A stretch of 64,000 nucleotides of DNA from Limnobacter sp. (GTDB taxonomy: Bacteria; Pseudomonadota; Gammaproteobacteria; Burkholderiales; Burkholderiaceae_B), in the NCBI GenBank assembly GCA_029866125.1, contig JARWZZ010000019.1, positions 186,001 through 250,000 of the forward strand, given 5' to 3'. Position numbers and translations under genes: made by a program. The notes under the pieces were generated by a model. It made no database searches. It saw only the letters and a program-made list of their open reading frames with translations, and had not been told where the DNA came from. Shown one piece after another: positions 50,817 to 61,009 of the stretch; position 1 is the stretch's first letter, and each line of letters starts with the position of its first letter.

Positions 50817-51508
50817 GCACAAATAGCACAAACAGCACAAACAGCACATTGAGAAAACTTGACGGTATTTACGCCATCACCCCGGTGGTGGATACGTTGT
50901 GGAACATGGATTCTGTGCTGGATTGCTCCGAGGCAGTTTTGTCGGCCGGTGTGCAGTGGGTGCAATTGCGCCAGAAAAACCTGGATCCTGTGGACTGGTT
51001 GGAAATGGCCTACAGCTTGGGCTTGCTTTGCCAAAAATACCAAGCCAATTTGATTTTAAATGACGCGCCGCCCACCTTGAATTGGTTGGAAATTCCCGCC
51101 CTTGCTGGGGTGCATTTGGGCAAGGAAGATTGGTCTGTGCGTGAGGCCCGGTCGGGCTTGCCCGCCGGTATGGTGGTGGGTGCCTCCTGTTACAATCAGT
51201 TGCAAACGGCGCAGGCCCAAGTGGCAGCGGGTGCAAGTTACATCGCCTTTGGCGCAATCTATGAAAGTGGCACCAAACCATTGGCTGTAAGGGCTGATTT
51301 GGCGCTGTTTGAACAGGCAAAACCGTTGGGTGTGCCCATGGTTGCGATTGGCGGAATTACACTGGACAAGTTGCCAGAATTGCGCAAAGCAGGTGCCGAT
51401 GCAGTGGCTGTGGTGGGTGGTTTGTTTGGCCAAAACCCGGATGCCGTTGAACGTGTTGAAGACCGCGCAATCGAATGGATTGAGGCTTGGCGTGATCAAT
51501 CAGTTTGA
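50813..51508 (+). CDS. thiE: thiamine-phosphate synthase
   Basis: GIYAITP; WVQLRQKNLD; LILND; VHLGKEDW. GTG start overlapping the thiD stop. Confidence 0.95.
   Translation: MSTNSTNSTNSTLRKLDGIYAITPVVDTLWNMDSVLDCSEAVLSAGVQWVQLRQKNLDPVDWLEMAYSLGLLCQKYQANLILNDAPPTLNWLEIPALAGVHLGKEDWSVREARSGLPAGMVVGASCYNQLQTAQAQVAAGASYIAFGAIYESGTKPLAVRADLALFEQAKPLGVPMVAIGGITLDKLPELRKAGADAVAVVGGLFGQNPDAVERVEDRAIEWIEAWRDQSV
50816..50848. repeat. 9-nt in-frame tandem repeat at the thiE 5' end
   Basis: agcacaaat agcacaaac agcacaaac agcaca encoding STNSTNSTNST. Confidence 0.95.
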
Positions 51509-51573
51509 TCAATGAGTGTGATCAATCAATAAGCAGATAAAACAGCAATTAAAGTAGAGAACGGAGAATTGAA

Positions 51574-52860
51574 ATGGGTTTGAATGAAGAGTTGTTTGAG
51601 CGTGCCCAGAAAACCATTCCCGGTGGAGTCAATTCCCCTGTGCGTGCATTCCGGTCAGTGGGTGGAACGCCGCGTTTTTTCAAGCGGGCCAGTGGCCCCT
51701 ACGTGTGGGATGTGGAAGGTAAAAAGTATGTGGATTACATTGGCTCATGGGGCCCTGCGGTGTTGGGCCATGCCCACCCCGATGTGATCCGCGCCGTGCA
51801 AGAAGCAGCGGTGGATGGCCTAAGCTTTGGCGCCCCCACCGAGGCGGAAATTGTGATGGCTGAAACCCTGTGCGACATGTTGCCCTCGATGGAGCAGGTG
51901 CGTTTGGTGAGCTCGGGCACCGAAGCAACCATGAGCGCAATCCGTTTGGCAAGGGGCTTTACAGGCCGCTCCACCATCTTGAAATTTGAAGGTTGTTACC
52001 ACGGCCATGCCGATAGCTTGTTGGTCAAAGCGGGCTCGGGCTTACTCACTTTTGGTAACCCCACATCGGCCGGCGTGCCTGAAGATTTTGCCAAACACAC
52101 CCGCGTACTGGACTACAACAATGTGCAACAGGTGTTGGATTTGTTCAAGGCCGATGGCAACAACATTGCTTGCGTGATTGTGGAGCCCGTGGCTGGCAAT
52201 ATGAACTTGATCAAGCCCAGCCATGAGTTTTTACAAACCCTGCGTGATGTGTGCACTCAGTACGGTACCGTACTTATTTTTGATGAAGTGATGACGGGTT
52301 TCCGCGTCGGCCCACGTGGCGTGCAGGGCGTGTATGGCATAACGCCAGATATCACTACGCTTGGGAAAATCATTGGCGGCGGCATGCCAGTGGGCGCATT
52401 TGGTGGTCGCAAAGACATCATGGCCTGCATTGCCCCACTCGGGCCGGTGTATCAAGCAGGTACCTTGAGCGGCAACCCGGTGGCGGTTGCTGCGGGTTTG
52501 ACCACACTGCGTTTGCTCAAGCAAGAAGGCTTTTACACCAAGCTTGAAATACAAACCCAAAAGCTGGTTGCAGCTTTGAATGAGTCCGCACAAGCGCATG
52601 GTGAAGTGTTTTGCGCAGACTCAATCGGTGGCATGTTTGGCTTGTACTTTTCCAGCACAGTGCCTCAAAGTTTTGAGGACGTGAACAAGTCGGACAGAAC
52701 ACGTTTTAACGCGTACTTTCACGGCATGTTGCAAGCTGGCGTTTACTTGGCGCCATCAGCCTTTGAGGCGGGTTTTGTATCGGTGACTCACTCAGATGAA
52801 GTGATTGCCGAAACCCGCCGGGCCAGTGACCTTGCTTTTGCGGGGTTGCGTGCTATTTAA
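51574..52860 (+). CDS. hemL: glutamate-1-semialdehyde 2,1-aminomutase
   Basis: [57 protein letters not shown]. Confidence 0.97.
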   Translation: MGLNEELFERAQKTIPGGVNSPVRAFRSVGGTPRFFKRASGPYVWDVEGKKYVDYIGSWGPAVLGHAHPDVIRAVQEAAVDGLSFGAPTEAEIVMAETLCDMLPSMEQVRLVSSGTEATMSAIRLARGFTGRSTILKFEGCYHGHADSLLVKAGSGLLTFGNPTSAGVPEDFAKHTRVLDYNNVQQVLDLFKADGNNIACVIVEPVAGNMNLIKPSHEFLQTLRDVCTQYGTVLIFDEVMTGFRVGPRGVQGVYGITPDITTLGKIIGGGMPVGAFGGRKDIMACIAPLGPVYQAGTLSGNPVAVAAGLTTLRLLKQEGFYTKLEIQTQKLVAALNESAQAHGEVFCADSIGGMFGLYFSSTVPQSFEDVNKSDRTRFNAYFHGMLQAGVYLAPSAFEAGFVSVTHSDEVIAETRRASDLAFAGLRAI

Positions 52861-53515
52861 ACAGCCGCTCGTCGCTGAGGTAACGGGGACCAAAAACCAA
52901 GATAAGTTGTCGAAGGTTTTTGCAACCCGTTTTCTCCAGCACCTTGGATTTGTGGATTTTCACCGTTGGGCCAGCGATCTCAAGCGAGTCGCTGATCTCC
53001 GCAATGGAGTACCCTCGGACCATCAGCTCCAAGACTTCCGTTTCACGCGGGGACAACCTGCCAAACGCCGCCTCAGCCTGAAGATTCAGTTGATGGCGAA
53101 TCAGTAAGGCAGACTCTTTCCTCAAAGCCCGATGCAAATCTTCCATCAGGTCTTCGATTCGGTCTGAACGTAAAACACGGTTTATTCTTAGGAACGGAAG
53201 CTCCCAAGCCGGTTGTTTGTCCTGCTTGTTTTGCACCACAATCAGCCCCCAACGGCTGAGCGTATTACGATTCTCTGGCTTTTGAAACTCGGGTTGAGTG
53301 TTCAGTGATTGAAAGTCTGTCACCAAGATCAAAGCCGCGCCTTGGGGGGCGTCTTTGGGTTGACTGACCGTGTTGCTCCAATCCTGAAGTGTGTAGTGCT
53401 TCGTTGAATTTTCGGCAATACCCTTCATCACCAACTGATTGAGGCAGTCCTCTGAGAGTAAAACGCTGACGTTTGTCAGTGGGTGCGCATTTCGTAACAT
53501 CTGTATGTATGACAT
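52853..53515 (-). CDS. LuxR/NarL-type HTH transcriptional regulator
   Basis: C-terminal [48 protein letters not shown]-terminal half diverged. Confidence 0.85.
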   Translation of the reverse strand: MSYIQMLRNAHPLTNVSVLLSEDCLNQLVMKGIAENSTKHYTLQDWSNTVSQPKDAPQGAALILVTDFQSLNTQPEFQKPENRNTLSRWGLIVVQNKQDKQPAWELPFLRINRVLRSDRIEDLMEDLHRALRKESALLIRHQLNLQAEAAFGRLSPRETEVLELMVRGYSIAEISDSLEIAGPTVKIHKSKVLEKTGCKNLRQLILVFGPRYLSDERLFK

Positions 53516-53612
53516 TGCGCCTTGAATAAGTTCCTACTCCAAATTTGCACGTTCGTTTTTGAGTGCGTCAATGCTATTGGTTTTTAGGACTCTCAACAAT
53601 AGTGCAATGGTG

Positions 53613-55160
53613 TTAGGTTTTCTTAACTACAGCGTACCTCGCAAGCGTTTTGTCCCGTGCAATGGAGTGGTCCACGATGGGGCGCGGATAATCTTCACCC
53701 AAATTGACCCCGGCAATTTGCAAATCCATGGGCGGGCATTGGGTCGGATTGTGTATAAATTTATTTGGAAGCTTGCTCAGTTCTGGACAGTACTTACGGA
53801 TGAATTTTCCCTCTGCATCAAACTTTTCAGATTGGCTGACTGGGTTGAAAATTCGGAAATAAGGTTGCGCATCGCATCCACTGGATGCGGCCCACTGCCA
53901 GCCGCCGTTGTTGGCGGAAAGGTCGAAATCGTTCAAGTGTTCGGCAAAGTACCTTTCGCCCCAACGCCAATCAATGCCTAGGTCTTTGGTTAAAAAGCTG
54001 GCCGTGACCATGCGCAAACGGTTGTGTTGAAAACCAGTTTGGTTGAGTTGGCGCATGGCTGCGTCTACCAATGGGTAGCCGGTTTTGCCTTCGCACCACG
54101 CTTTGAAAAGTTTCTCAGCGCGCTCGCCTTGTTCCCATTGAATTTTGTCGTACTCGGGTTTGTAAGAATTCAGCGCAGCGTCTGGACGGTGGTGAATAAT
54201 TTGGAAATAAAAGTCGCGCCAAATTAATTCATTGAGCCAACTCATTGAGCCTTCGCTGCCTGTGGCTTGATAGTGGTCCCAGGCCATCTTTGCGGCCTTG
54301 CGTACAGACACGGTACCAAAACGCATGTGTACTGACAGGTAGCTGACCCCCTTCACTGCGGGAAAGTCGCGCGCTGTTTTATAGGCAGGCATTCGGCTTG
54401 AAAATTCATCCAACGCTTTGTGTGCACCACGCGTACCGGGTTGAATAATGTCCAGCAAATTGGTGCGTTGAAAACCCATTGATTCCAAACTTTCGGGGGT
54501 GGTGAATTCCGATCCAACTGCTGCTTTATCTGCTTTGCGAGGGGCAGCAAAATGCTTCGAATTGAGCTTGACCGGATAGGGGGTAAGGTGGAATGCGTCC
54601 AGCCGCTTAAGCCATGCATTTTTGTAGGGCGTGAAAACGCTGAAAGTGCCCCCGGCTTGGGTCAGCACTTCGCTTTCTTCGAAAATGGCTTGGTCCTTGA
54701 ACCGGTAAAGCGTTTTGCCCATTGCCTTTAAATCGGTCAGTACGCGCTGGTCGCGCGCAAGGGCTGCGGGCTCGTAATCTTTGTTGGTGAATACGGCATC
54801 TATGCCCAAGGTTTTTACAAGTTGTGGAATGGCTTGCTCTGCATGTGCGTACAGCAGGTGCAAATCGCCACCCAAGGCGCGTAGGCCGTCTCGCAGTTCA
54901 ACAACACTTTCCCAAATAAATTCGACCCGCCGATCGGCCGGGTTGGACAAAACATCCAAAATGGTTTTGTCGAACACGAACACGCAGTGCACCTGCTTGC
55001 AATGCTTCAGGGCATAAAACAGGGCGGCGTTGTCGTAAGCGCGTAAATCCCTGCGAAACCAAACCAAGCCTGACTCATGCTGGGCTACCTCGGGTTGGGT
55101 GCTGAGGGGGTGGTTTTGAAGTAGGGATTTGGCATCAAGGGCGGGGCTGTTTACAGACAT
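53613..55160 (-). CDS. phrB: deoxyribodipyrimidine photo-lyase
   Basis: LVWFRRDLRAYDNAAL; TGYPLVDAAMRQLNQTGFQHNRLRMVTASFL; WQWAASSGCDAQPYFRIFNP. Confidence 0.96.
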   Translation of the reverse strand: MSVNSPALDAKSLLQNHPLSTQPEVAQHESGLVWFRRDLRAYDNAALFYALKHCKQVHCVFVFDKTILDVLSNPADRRVEFIWESVVELRDGLRALGGDLHLLYAHAEQAIPQLVKTLGIDAVFTNKDYEPAALARDQRVLTDLKAMGKTLYRFKDQAIFEESEVLTQAGGTFSVFTPYKNAWLKRLDAFHLTPYPVKLNSKHFAAPRKADKAAVGSEFTTPESLESMGFQRTNLLDIIQPGTRGAHKALDEFSSRMPAYKTARDFPAVKGVSYLSVHMRFGTVSVRKAAKMAWDHYQATGSEGSMSWLNELIWRDFYFQIIHHRPDAALNSYKPEYDKIQWEQGERAEKLFKAWCEGKTGYPLVDAAMRQLNQTGFQHNRLRMVTASFLTKDLGIDWRWGERYFAEHLNDFDLSANNGGWQWAASSGCDAQPYFRIFNPVSQSEKFDAEGKFIRKYCPELSKLPNKFIHNPTQCPPMDLQIAGVNLGEDYPRPIVDHSIARDKTLARYAVVKKT

Positions 55161-55180
55161 GGGGCTTTTGATCGTCATTA

Positions 55181-55855
55181 ATGAGGCTGAACTATCACAC
55201 ACCCAAAGTTGGGGCTACAAAAGGCATTACAATTTTGGATACAAGCCATAATCATACAGCCGCCGTGGAAAATTTCAGTTTGACAGGCCAATTTTTGGTG
55301 GCCATGCCCACCATGACCGATCCGAATTTCTCGAGGTCGGTGATTTACATTTGCGAGCATTCCAGCAAGGGTGCAATGGGTTTGGTGGTGAACAAGCCCA
55401 CCGAAATCTCGCTTGAAAGCTTGTTTGAAAAGGTTGACCTGAAGGCTGAAATTGACCTCTCAGGCCACATTCCGGTGTTGAGTGGCGGCCCCGTGGCCGG
55501 TGAGCGCGGCTTTGTGCTGCATTCCAATCCAAAGCCCAAATCTGGGGCAAGCGTCAGCGAGGGCGAATTCACCTCCACTTTGAAAATCAGCGAACGCATT
55601 AGCATGACCACTTCCAAAGACATTTTGGAGGCTGTTGCACGGGGCGACGCACCCGAGAATTGGCTCATCACCCTGGGTTATGCCGGTTGGGGCGAGGGGC
55701 AGTTGGAGCAAGAAATTGCAGACAACGCTTGGTTGAATGTGCCCGCGGATGAGTCCCTTCTTTTTGCCTGCCCCTTGGACGAGCGTTTTACCAAAGCGTT
55801 TCAATTGTTGGGCTTTGACATGAGTCGCCTTTCTGGCTCGGCAGGACACGCCTGA
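55181..55855 (+). CDS. YqgE/AlgH family protein
   Basis: LTGQFLVAMPTMTDPNFSRSVIYICEHSSKGAMGLVVNKP. True start may be downstream (e.g. GTG 55265). Confidence 0.93.
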   Translation: MRLNYHTPKVGATKGITILDTSHNHTAAVENFSLTGQFLVAMPTMTDPNFSRSVIYICEHSSKGAMGLVVNKPTEISLESLFEKVDLKAEIDLSGHIPVLSGGPVAGERGFVLHSNPKPKSGASVSEGEFTSTLKISERISMTTSKDILEAVARGDAPENWLITLGYAGWGEGQLEQEIADNAWLNVPADESLLFACPLDERFTKAFQLLGFDMSRLSGSAGHA

Positions 55856-56277
55856 TGCACAGCAGCAAGCCCCTATTGTTGATGGCTTTTGATTTTGGTT
55901 TGAAGCGTATTGGTGTTGCATTTGGAAACGGACTGACCAAAACCGCGCAGGCGGTGGGTGTGGTGCAGGCCGAGGATGACGACTCCCGGTTTGTGGCCAT
56001 CGAGAAGCTGGTCAAAGAATGGCAGCCCGAGGGTTTTGTGGTGGGGGTGCCCCGCAACACCGATGGCACTGATTCAGACCTGACTGCACGTTGCGAAAAG
56101 TTTGCCCGCCAGTTGACCGGCCGCTTTGGCAAGCCCTGCGAAACTGTGGACGAAAGGTACACCAGCGCCATCGTAGAAAGTTGTATGGGTGGTGCCAAAG
56201 CCCGCGAGCAAAAAGGCCGCGTGGACATGGGCAGCGCCTGCTTGATTTTGGAACAATTTTTTCTGGAGGGGCGATGA
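55855..56277 (+). CDS. ruvX: RuvX/YqgF-type putative Holliday junction resolvase / pre-16S rRNA nuclease
   Basis: LMAFDFGLKRIGVAFGN; VVGVPRNTDGTDSD; VDERYTSAIVES. Confidence 0.93.
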   Translation: MHSSKPLLLMAFDFGLKRIGVAFGNGLTKTAQAVGVVQAEDDDSRFVAIEKLVKEWQPEGFVVGVPRNTDGTDSDLTARCEKFARQLTGRFGKPCETVDERYTSAIVESCMGGAKAREQKGRVDMGSACLILEQFFLEGR

Positions 56278-56783
56278 AGCTGCCTGACCCGGAAAGCCTT
56301 TACGCAAGGCTCAAGGAACAAATTGAACATGCCTTTCCTAACCGCAGCGAGTTGGGCCTTATTGGCGTGCACAGCGGCGGGGCTTGGATTGCCGAGCGCC
56401 TGCACCACGACCTTGGTTTTACCCTGCCTTGTGGTTTTTTGGACAGCGCTTTGTACCGCGACGATTTTTCCGAGCGGGGCATGAAGACAGCGCCCAAACC
56501 CGCAGACATGCCTTTTGATGTAGCAGGCCGCCAAATTTTGTTGGTGGACGATGTGTTGTACACCGGGCGCACCGTGCGCGCCATCGTGAACCATCTGTTT
56601 GACTATGGCCGCCCTGCCAAAATTGAGCTGGCCGTGCTGCTAGACCGTGGTGGGCGAGAGCTACCCATCGACGCGCAATACGTGGGCAAACACGAGCCAC
56701 TCAAACCCAATCAATCATTTGTATTAACCCGGGATGAGCAAGGCGCATTCCGGCTGGGACTGGAGGAAAAACAGGGTGAATAA
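56274..56783 (+). CDS. pyrR: PyrR bifunctional regulator / uracil phosphoribosyltransferase
   Basis: [64 protein letters not shown] 56274. Confidence 0.93.
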   Translation: MKLPDPESLYARLKEQIEHAFPNRSELGLIGVHSGGAWIAERLHHDLGFTLPCGFLDSALYRDDFSERGMKTAPKPADMPFDVAGRQILLVDDVLYTGRTVRAIVNHLFDYGRPAKIELAVLLDRGGRELPIDAQYVGKHEPLKPNQSFVLTRDEQGAFRLGLEEKQGE

Positions 56784-57750
56784 TCCGCAGCTGAATTCCG
56801 CAGGCGAGCTGATTCACCTGTTGACGATCGAAGGCCTGCCCAAGGCCATGATTCACCGTATTTTGGACACGGCTGAATCCTTCATGTCGCTCAATGAGCG
56901 GGAAGTGAAATCAGTGCCTTTGTTGCGCGGTAAATCAGTTTTCAACGTGTTTTTTGAAAACTCAACCCGCACCCGCACCACCTTCGAAATTGCGGCCAAG
57001 CGCCTGTCGGCAGATGTGGTGAATTTGAGTGTGGACTCCTCATCCACCAAAAAAGGTGAAAGCCTCATCGACACCGTGGACAACCTGGCCGCCATGGCTG
57101 CGGACATGTTTGTGATTCGCCATTCTGAAAGTGGTGCCCCCACTTTTATTGCCCAGCATTTAAACAAAATGTTTGGCGGTAAAATCAATGTCATTAATGC
57201 TGGCGATGGCCGCCATGCCCACCCCACCCAAGGGTTGTTGGACATGTACACCATTCGCCACTACAAAAAAGATTTCACCAAGCTTCGGGTGGCCATTGTG
57301 GGCGATATTTTGCACAGCCGCGTGGCCCGGTCCGACATTCATGCACTGACTACCTTGGGTTGCCCCGAGGTACGGGCTGTAGGCCCCCGCACGCTGTTGC
57401 CTAGCCACTTGGAGGGCATGGGGGTCAAGGTGTTTCATGATTTGAAGGAAGGCATTCGTGATGCGGATGTGATCATCATGCTGCGTTTGCAGAATGAGCG
57501 CATGAAGGGCGCTTTGATTCCATCCTCTCAGGAGTATTACAAGCATTTTGGTTTGACTGAAGAAAAGCTGAAATACGCCGCACCTGACGCGATTGTTATG
57601 CACCCCGGGCCCATGAACCGGGGCGTAGAAATCGACTCCGCAGTGGCCGATGGGCCCCAGTCTGTGATTTTGAGCCAAGTCACCTTTGGCATTGCCATAC
57701 GTATGGCTGTGATGAGCATTCTTGCCTCCAGCCGTGCGGGTGCCGCATAA
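56776..57750 (+). CDS. pyrB: aspartate carbamoyltransferase catalytic chain
   Basis: [52 protein letters not shown] 56776 start. Confidence 0.96.
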   Translation: MNNPQLNSAGELIHLLTIEGLPKAMIHRILDTAESFMSLNEREVKSVPLLRGKSVFNVFFENSTRTRTTFEIAAKRLSADVVNLSVDSSSTKKGESLIDTVDNLAAMAADMFVIRHSESGAPTFIAQHLNKMFGGKINVINAGDGRHAHPTQGLLDMYTIRHYKKDFTKLRVAIVGDILHSRVARSDIHALTTLGCPEVRAVGPRTLLPSHLEGMGVKVFHDLKEGIRDADVIIMLRLQNERMKGALIPSSQEYYKHFGLTEEKLKYAAPDAIVMHPGPMNRGVEIDSAVADGPQSVILSQVTFGIAIRMAVMSILASSRAGAA

Positions 57751-57768
57751 CGAATTAAAGGGTACTCG

Positions 57769-59061
57769 ATGCGATTACTGATTACCGGCGGGCATGTGAT
57801 TGACCCCGCACAGCAAATTGATGCACCGATGGATGTGGCTGTGGCTGCTGGCAGGGTGGTGGCTGTTTGCCCCTCCGGAGAAATACCGGACGATTTTTCG
57901 CCCAACCGCGTGGTGGATGCCAAGGGCCTGTGGGTGATGCCCGGCTTGGTGGATTTGTCAGCCCGTTTGCGTGAGCCCGGCTATGAATACCGCGCCACGT
58001 TGGAAAGCGAAATTCAGGCTGCGCTGGCCGGTGGAATTACCTCGCTGGTGTGCCCCCCAGACACGGACCCGGTGTTGGATGAACCCGGTTTGATTGAAAT
58101 GTTGAAGTTCAAGGCTCAACAGTTGAACCTGTCCAAAGTGTACCCCTTGGGTGCGCTGACCACAGGTTTAAACGGCGAAGTGATTACTGAAATGGCCGAG
58201 CTGACCGAGGCTGGTTGCGTGGGGTTTTCCCAAGCAGAAAACCCGGTGTATGACACCAAAGTGTTGCAGCGCGCCATGCTGTATGCCAAAAGTTTTGGCC
58301 TGACTTTGTTTTTGCGCCCCATCGAGCCCCACCTGAGCAAAGGCGGGGTGGCGCATGCCGGTGCGTATGCCTCGCGTATGGGTTTGAATGGTATTCCTGT
58401 AATTGCAGAAACGATTGCATTGCAGCGCCATTTTGAGTTGGTGCGTACCACCGGGGTGCGCTTGCATGTGTGTAGGATCAGCTCTGCCCGTGGCGTACAA
58501 ATGGTGCGCGATGCCAAAGCTGAAGGTTTGCCCATTACCTGTGATGTGGGCATTCACCATGTGCACATGACTGATTTGGACATTGGGTTTTTCGACCCAC
58601 GTGCGCATTTGCTGCCCCCGTTGCGTGAACAACGTGACAGGGACGCCATTCGCGCTGGGCTGATTGATGGCACGATTGATGCCATTTGTTCAGACCACAC
58701 GCCAGTGGATGACGATGCCAAACTTCTACCCTTTGCCGAAAGTGAGGCAGGGGCCACAGGCTTGGAGTTGCTGCTTAGCTTGACTGTGAAATGGGCACGT
58801 GAACAAAAAGTGCCGCTTAGCCGTTTGGTGGATTTGCTGTCAGGTAACCCGTCCAACATCATCAACATACAAGCCGGTAATTTGCGCCCCGGTATGGCGG
58901 CAGATTTGTGCCTGTTTGACCCCGAAAGCGATTGGGTTGTGAATGATACCAACTTGTTGAGTCAGGGCAAACACACGCCGTTCCATGGTTTCCCGCTGCA
59001 GGGGCGGGTAGTGGGCACGGTGGTGAATGGGCAGCTTGCTTTTTCTCGCATGGGGCAATAA
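57769..59061 (+). CDS. dihydroorotase-like protein, probable non-catalytic PyrC' (PyrX) partner of PyrB
   Basis: Dihydroorotase fold sequence but the metal-binding HxH site is replaced: GLVDLSARLREPGYEY. Confidence 0.88.
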   Translation: MRLLITGGHVIDPAQQIDAPMDVAVAAGRVVAVCPSGEIPDDFSPNRVVDAKGLWVMPGLVDLSARLREPGYEYRATLESEIQAALAGGITSLVCPPDTDPVLDEPGLIEMLKFKAQQLNLSKVYPLGALTTGLNGEVITEMAELTEAGCVGFSQAENPVYDTKVLQRAMLYAKSFGLTLFLRPIEPHLSKGGVAHAGAYASRMGLNGIPVIAETIALQRHFELVRTTGVRLHVCRISSARGVQMVRDAKAEGLPITCDVGIHHVHMTDLDIGFFDPRAHLLPPLREQRDRDAIRAGLIDGTIDAICSDHTPVDDDAKLLPFAESEAGATGLELLLSLTVKWAREQKVPLSRLVDLLSGNPSNIINIQAGNLRPGMAADLCLFDPESDWVVNDTNLLSQGKHTPFHGFPLQGRVVGTVVNGQLAFSRMGQ

Positions 59062-59066
59062 AGGCC

Positions 59067-59810
59067 ATGCGGCAGGTGTTGGGCTATGTGCGTTTGCTCA
59101 GCTTGGTTTTGTTTGGGGTTTTGTTGGCCTTGCTGATTTGGCCACTTATTAGCGCCCAGTTGCGAGATCGAACCGAGCTTTGGTTTGCCAACCGAATTTT
59201 GACAATTTTGCGGGTGAAGGTCTGTGCGCATTTTGAGGTGCCCGAAGCCAATTTTGCGACGCACGGCCCTTACTTGCTGTACTGCAATCACGTCAGTTGG
59301 TTGGATATTTTTGCCCTCAATTCGCTGTGCCCTCTGACCTTTATTGCGAAATCAGAAATTGCAGAATGGCCTTTGGCCGGCATGCTGGCCAAGCGGTCTG
59401 GCACGCTGTTTATTGAGCGCGGCAAGCGCCATGCGGTGCGCCAAGTGATTCAAGAATCGGTTGAGGTGTTGCAAACCGGGCGTACTGTAGCTGTTTTCCC
59501 TGAAGGCACCACAGGTGCGGGCGACCAGCTTTTGCCCTTCCACAGCAACTTTATTCAACCCGCCATGTTGGCGCAGGTGCAGGTGGTCCCCGTCAGTTTG
59601 CAGTACCAGGATGCCAATGGGAAATTCAGTTCAAAGCCCGCGTTTTTAGGCGAGCAAGCTTTGATTCAAAACATTCAAGTATTGCTGGGCGCGCGTGAGG
59701 GATACACCGTCCGCTTGGTTTTTCATGCACCCATTGCAACTGAGGGTTTTACCCGCCACGCTTTGAGCGACAAAGCAAGGGAAGTGATTCAGGCGTCGTT
59801 GCTGAGCTAA
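59067..59810 (+). CDS. 1-acyl-sn-glycerol-3-phosphate acyltransferase family
   Basis: NHVSWLDIF (HX4D); FPEGTTGAGDQLLPFHSNF. Confidence 0.92.
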   Translation: MRQVLGYVRLLSLVLFGVLLALLIWPLISAQLRDRTELWFANRILTILRVKVCAHFEVPEANFATHGPYLLYCNHVSWLDIFALNSLCPLTFIAKSEIAEWPLAGMLAKRSGTLFIERGKRHAVRQVIQESVEVLQTGRTVAVFPEGTTGAGDQLLPFHSNFIQPAMLAQVQVVPVSLQYQDANGKFSSKPAFLGEQALIQNIQVLLGAREGYTVRLVFHAPIATEGFTRHALSDKAREVIQASLLS

Positions 59811-59890
59811 GGCGCTACGCCCCTTGGCTTTATGGAACTATGCTGGCTCAATGGTTACCAAGTTCCACCAAGTAAGGTGGGAGCCTTTGA

Positions 59891-61009
59891 ATGTCACCGT
59901 CCCGTTTCGATGCGAAAACAAATGCGCCATCCAGTGCGCCATCCAGTACGCCAATAGGTCCACAGGCAAGTCCACAAAACAGTTCAAGGCTGCATTTGCT
60001 CGCTGGCTTTGGGCGCATGGCCCATGCGGTCAGTGCTCTATTTCAAGGTTTGAGTGCGTCAATGGAGGGGCGCAGTGAGGGTCGTAGTGAGGGTATTAAA
60101 CAATATGTTGACCGACTGCTGAGTAACCTGACTTGTTGTGTGTCAGATGACGCTGAGGCTGATTTGCAGCCTGGAGTTGACCCTGCTCTTGAACAAGACT
60201 TGGGTGTGCGGCACGGACCACAATTGGAAACGCAACCCCGTCCCTTTTCGCAGCATTGTCGCCCAGCCTTCGCTTCGCACATGCGACACGCCCCCGGGTC
60301 TGAACGCAGCGTATTTTCAAGAAGTTCAAATTCAACACATTCAAATGCCTTGGTGCCTTATGTGGGGGGTGATTCGCCCAATCGCTCGGCCAATGTAAAT
60401 GCCAGTCCAAGCAAAACAAACACGGATAAAAAAACGCCCATCAAGCCACCGCTTAACTTGGGCTTTATGCCCGAGTTGGCCTGGTTGAAACAGACCAGGT
60501 TCGTCAGGGGGGCGATTGTGAATCTGCCCGGCAATCCGATCAGTCGCTTTAGGCGTTATCCGACAAGCCATGTGAGGAGCAAGCCTACACAACCCCCCAA
60601 GATGCTGGATTTTTTGACTCTCGAGAATGGTCAGCGTGGCTGGATTAAAAGGTTGGAGCAAGCTGTGCAGCAGCCGCGTTTGTATCACACCATACGCACC
60701 TGTGTTTCGGAATGTGACGAGGCCACGGGTCAATACCGCCCCAGGTTGACAGAATGGAGCGGCGTGCATGTGGGCGATAATTATTTGTTGATCGATTTGG
60801 TGCCTTTGTCCCAGCAAGAGCGCGCCCAATACAACTTGAACAGGCTAGGCCCCGGGGCGCATTGTATGCGGGCAACGGTGTTTAGCCCGTCACGAAAAAC
60901 CACGTTTGAGGTGATTTTCAGGGAGCTGGATGCTGAGCCTAAAAAATCGGTTTCGTTTAGGGAACCGGCGGAAGCGCGGGCTCCAAGGCGTCCACGCCGA
61001 ACAGCTTGA
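59891..61009 (+). CDS. hypothetical protein with Ser/Pro-rich, low-complexity N-terminal half
   Basis: Long ORF with SD-like AAGGTGGGAG upstream; NAPSSAPSSTP, GRSEGRSEG repeats; no known domain recognised. Confidence 0.6.
   Translation: MSPSRFDAKTNAPSSAPSSTPIGPQASPQNSSRLHLLAGFGRMAHAVSALFQGLSASMEGRSEGRSEGIKQYVDRLLSNLTCCVSDDAEADLQPGVDPALEQDLGVRHGPQLETQPRPFSQHCRPAFASHMRHAPGSERSVFSRSSNSTHSNALVPYVGGDSPNRSANVNASPSKTNTDKKTPIKPPLNLGFMPELAWLKQTRFVRGAIVNLPGNPISRFRRYPTSHVRSKPTQPPKMLDFLTLENGQRGWIKRLEQAVQQPRLYHTIRTCVSECDEATGQYRPRLTEWSGVHVGDNYLLIDLVPLSQQERAQYNLNRLGPGAHCMRATVFSPSRKTTFEVIFRELDAEPKKSVSFREPAEARAPRRPRRTA

Noticed and set aside
50294-51043. 249-aa minus-strand ORF
   Set aside because: Antisense to thiD/thiE.
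55788-56594. 268-aa minus-strand ORF
   Set aside because: Antisense to ruvX and pyrR; shadow ORF.
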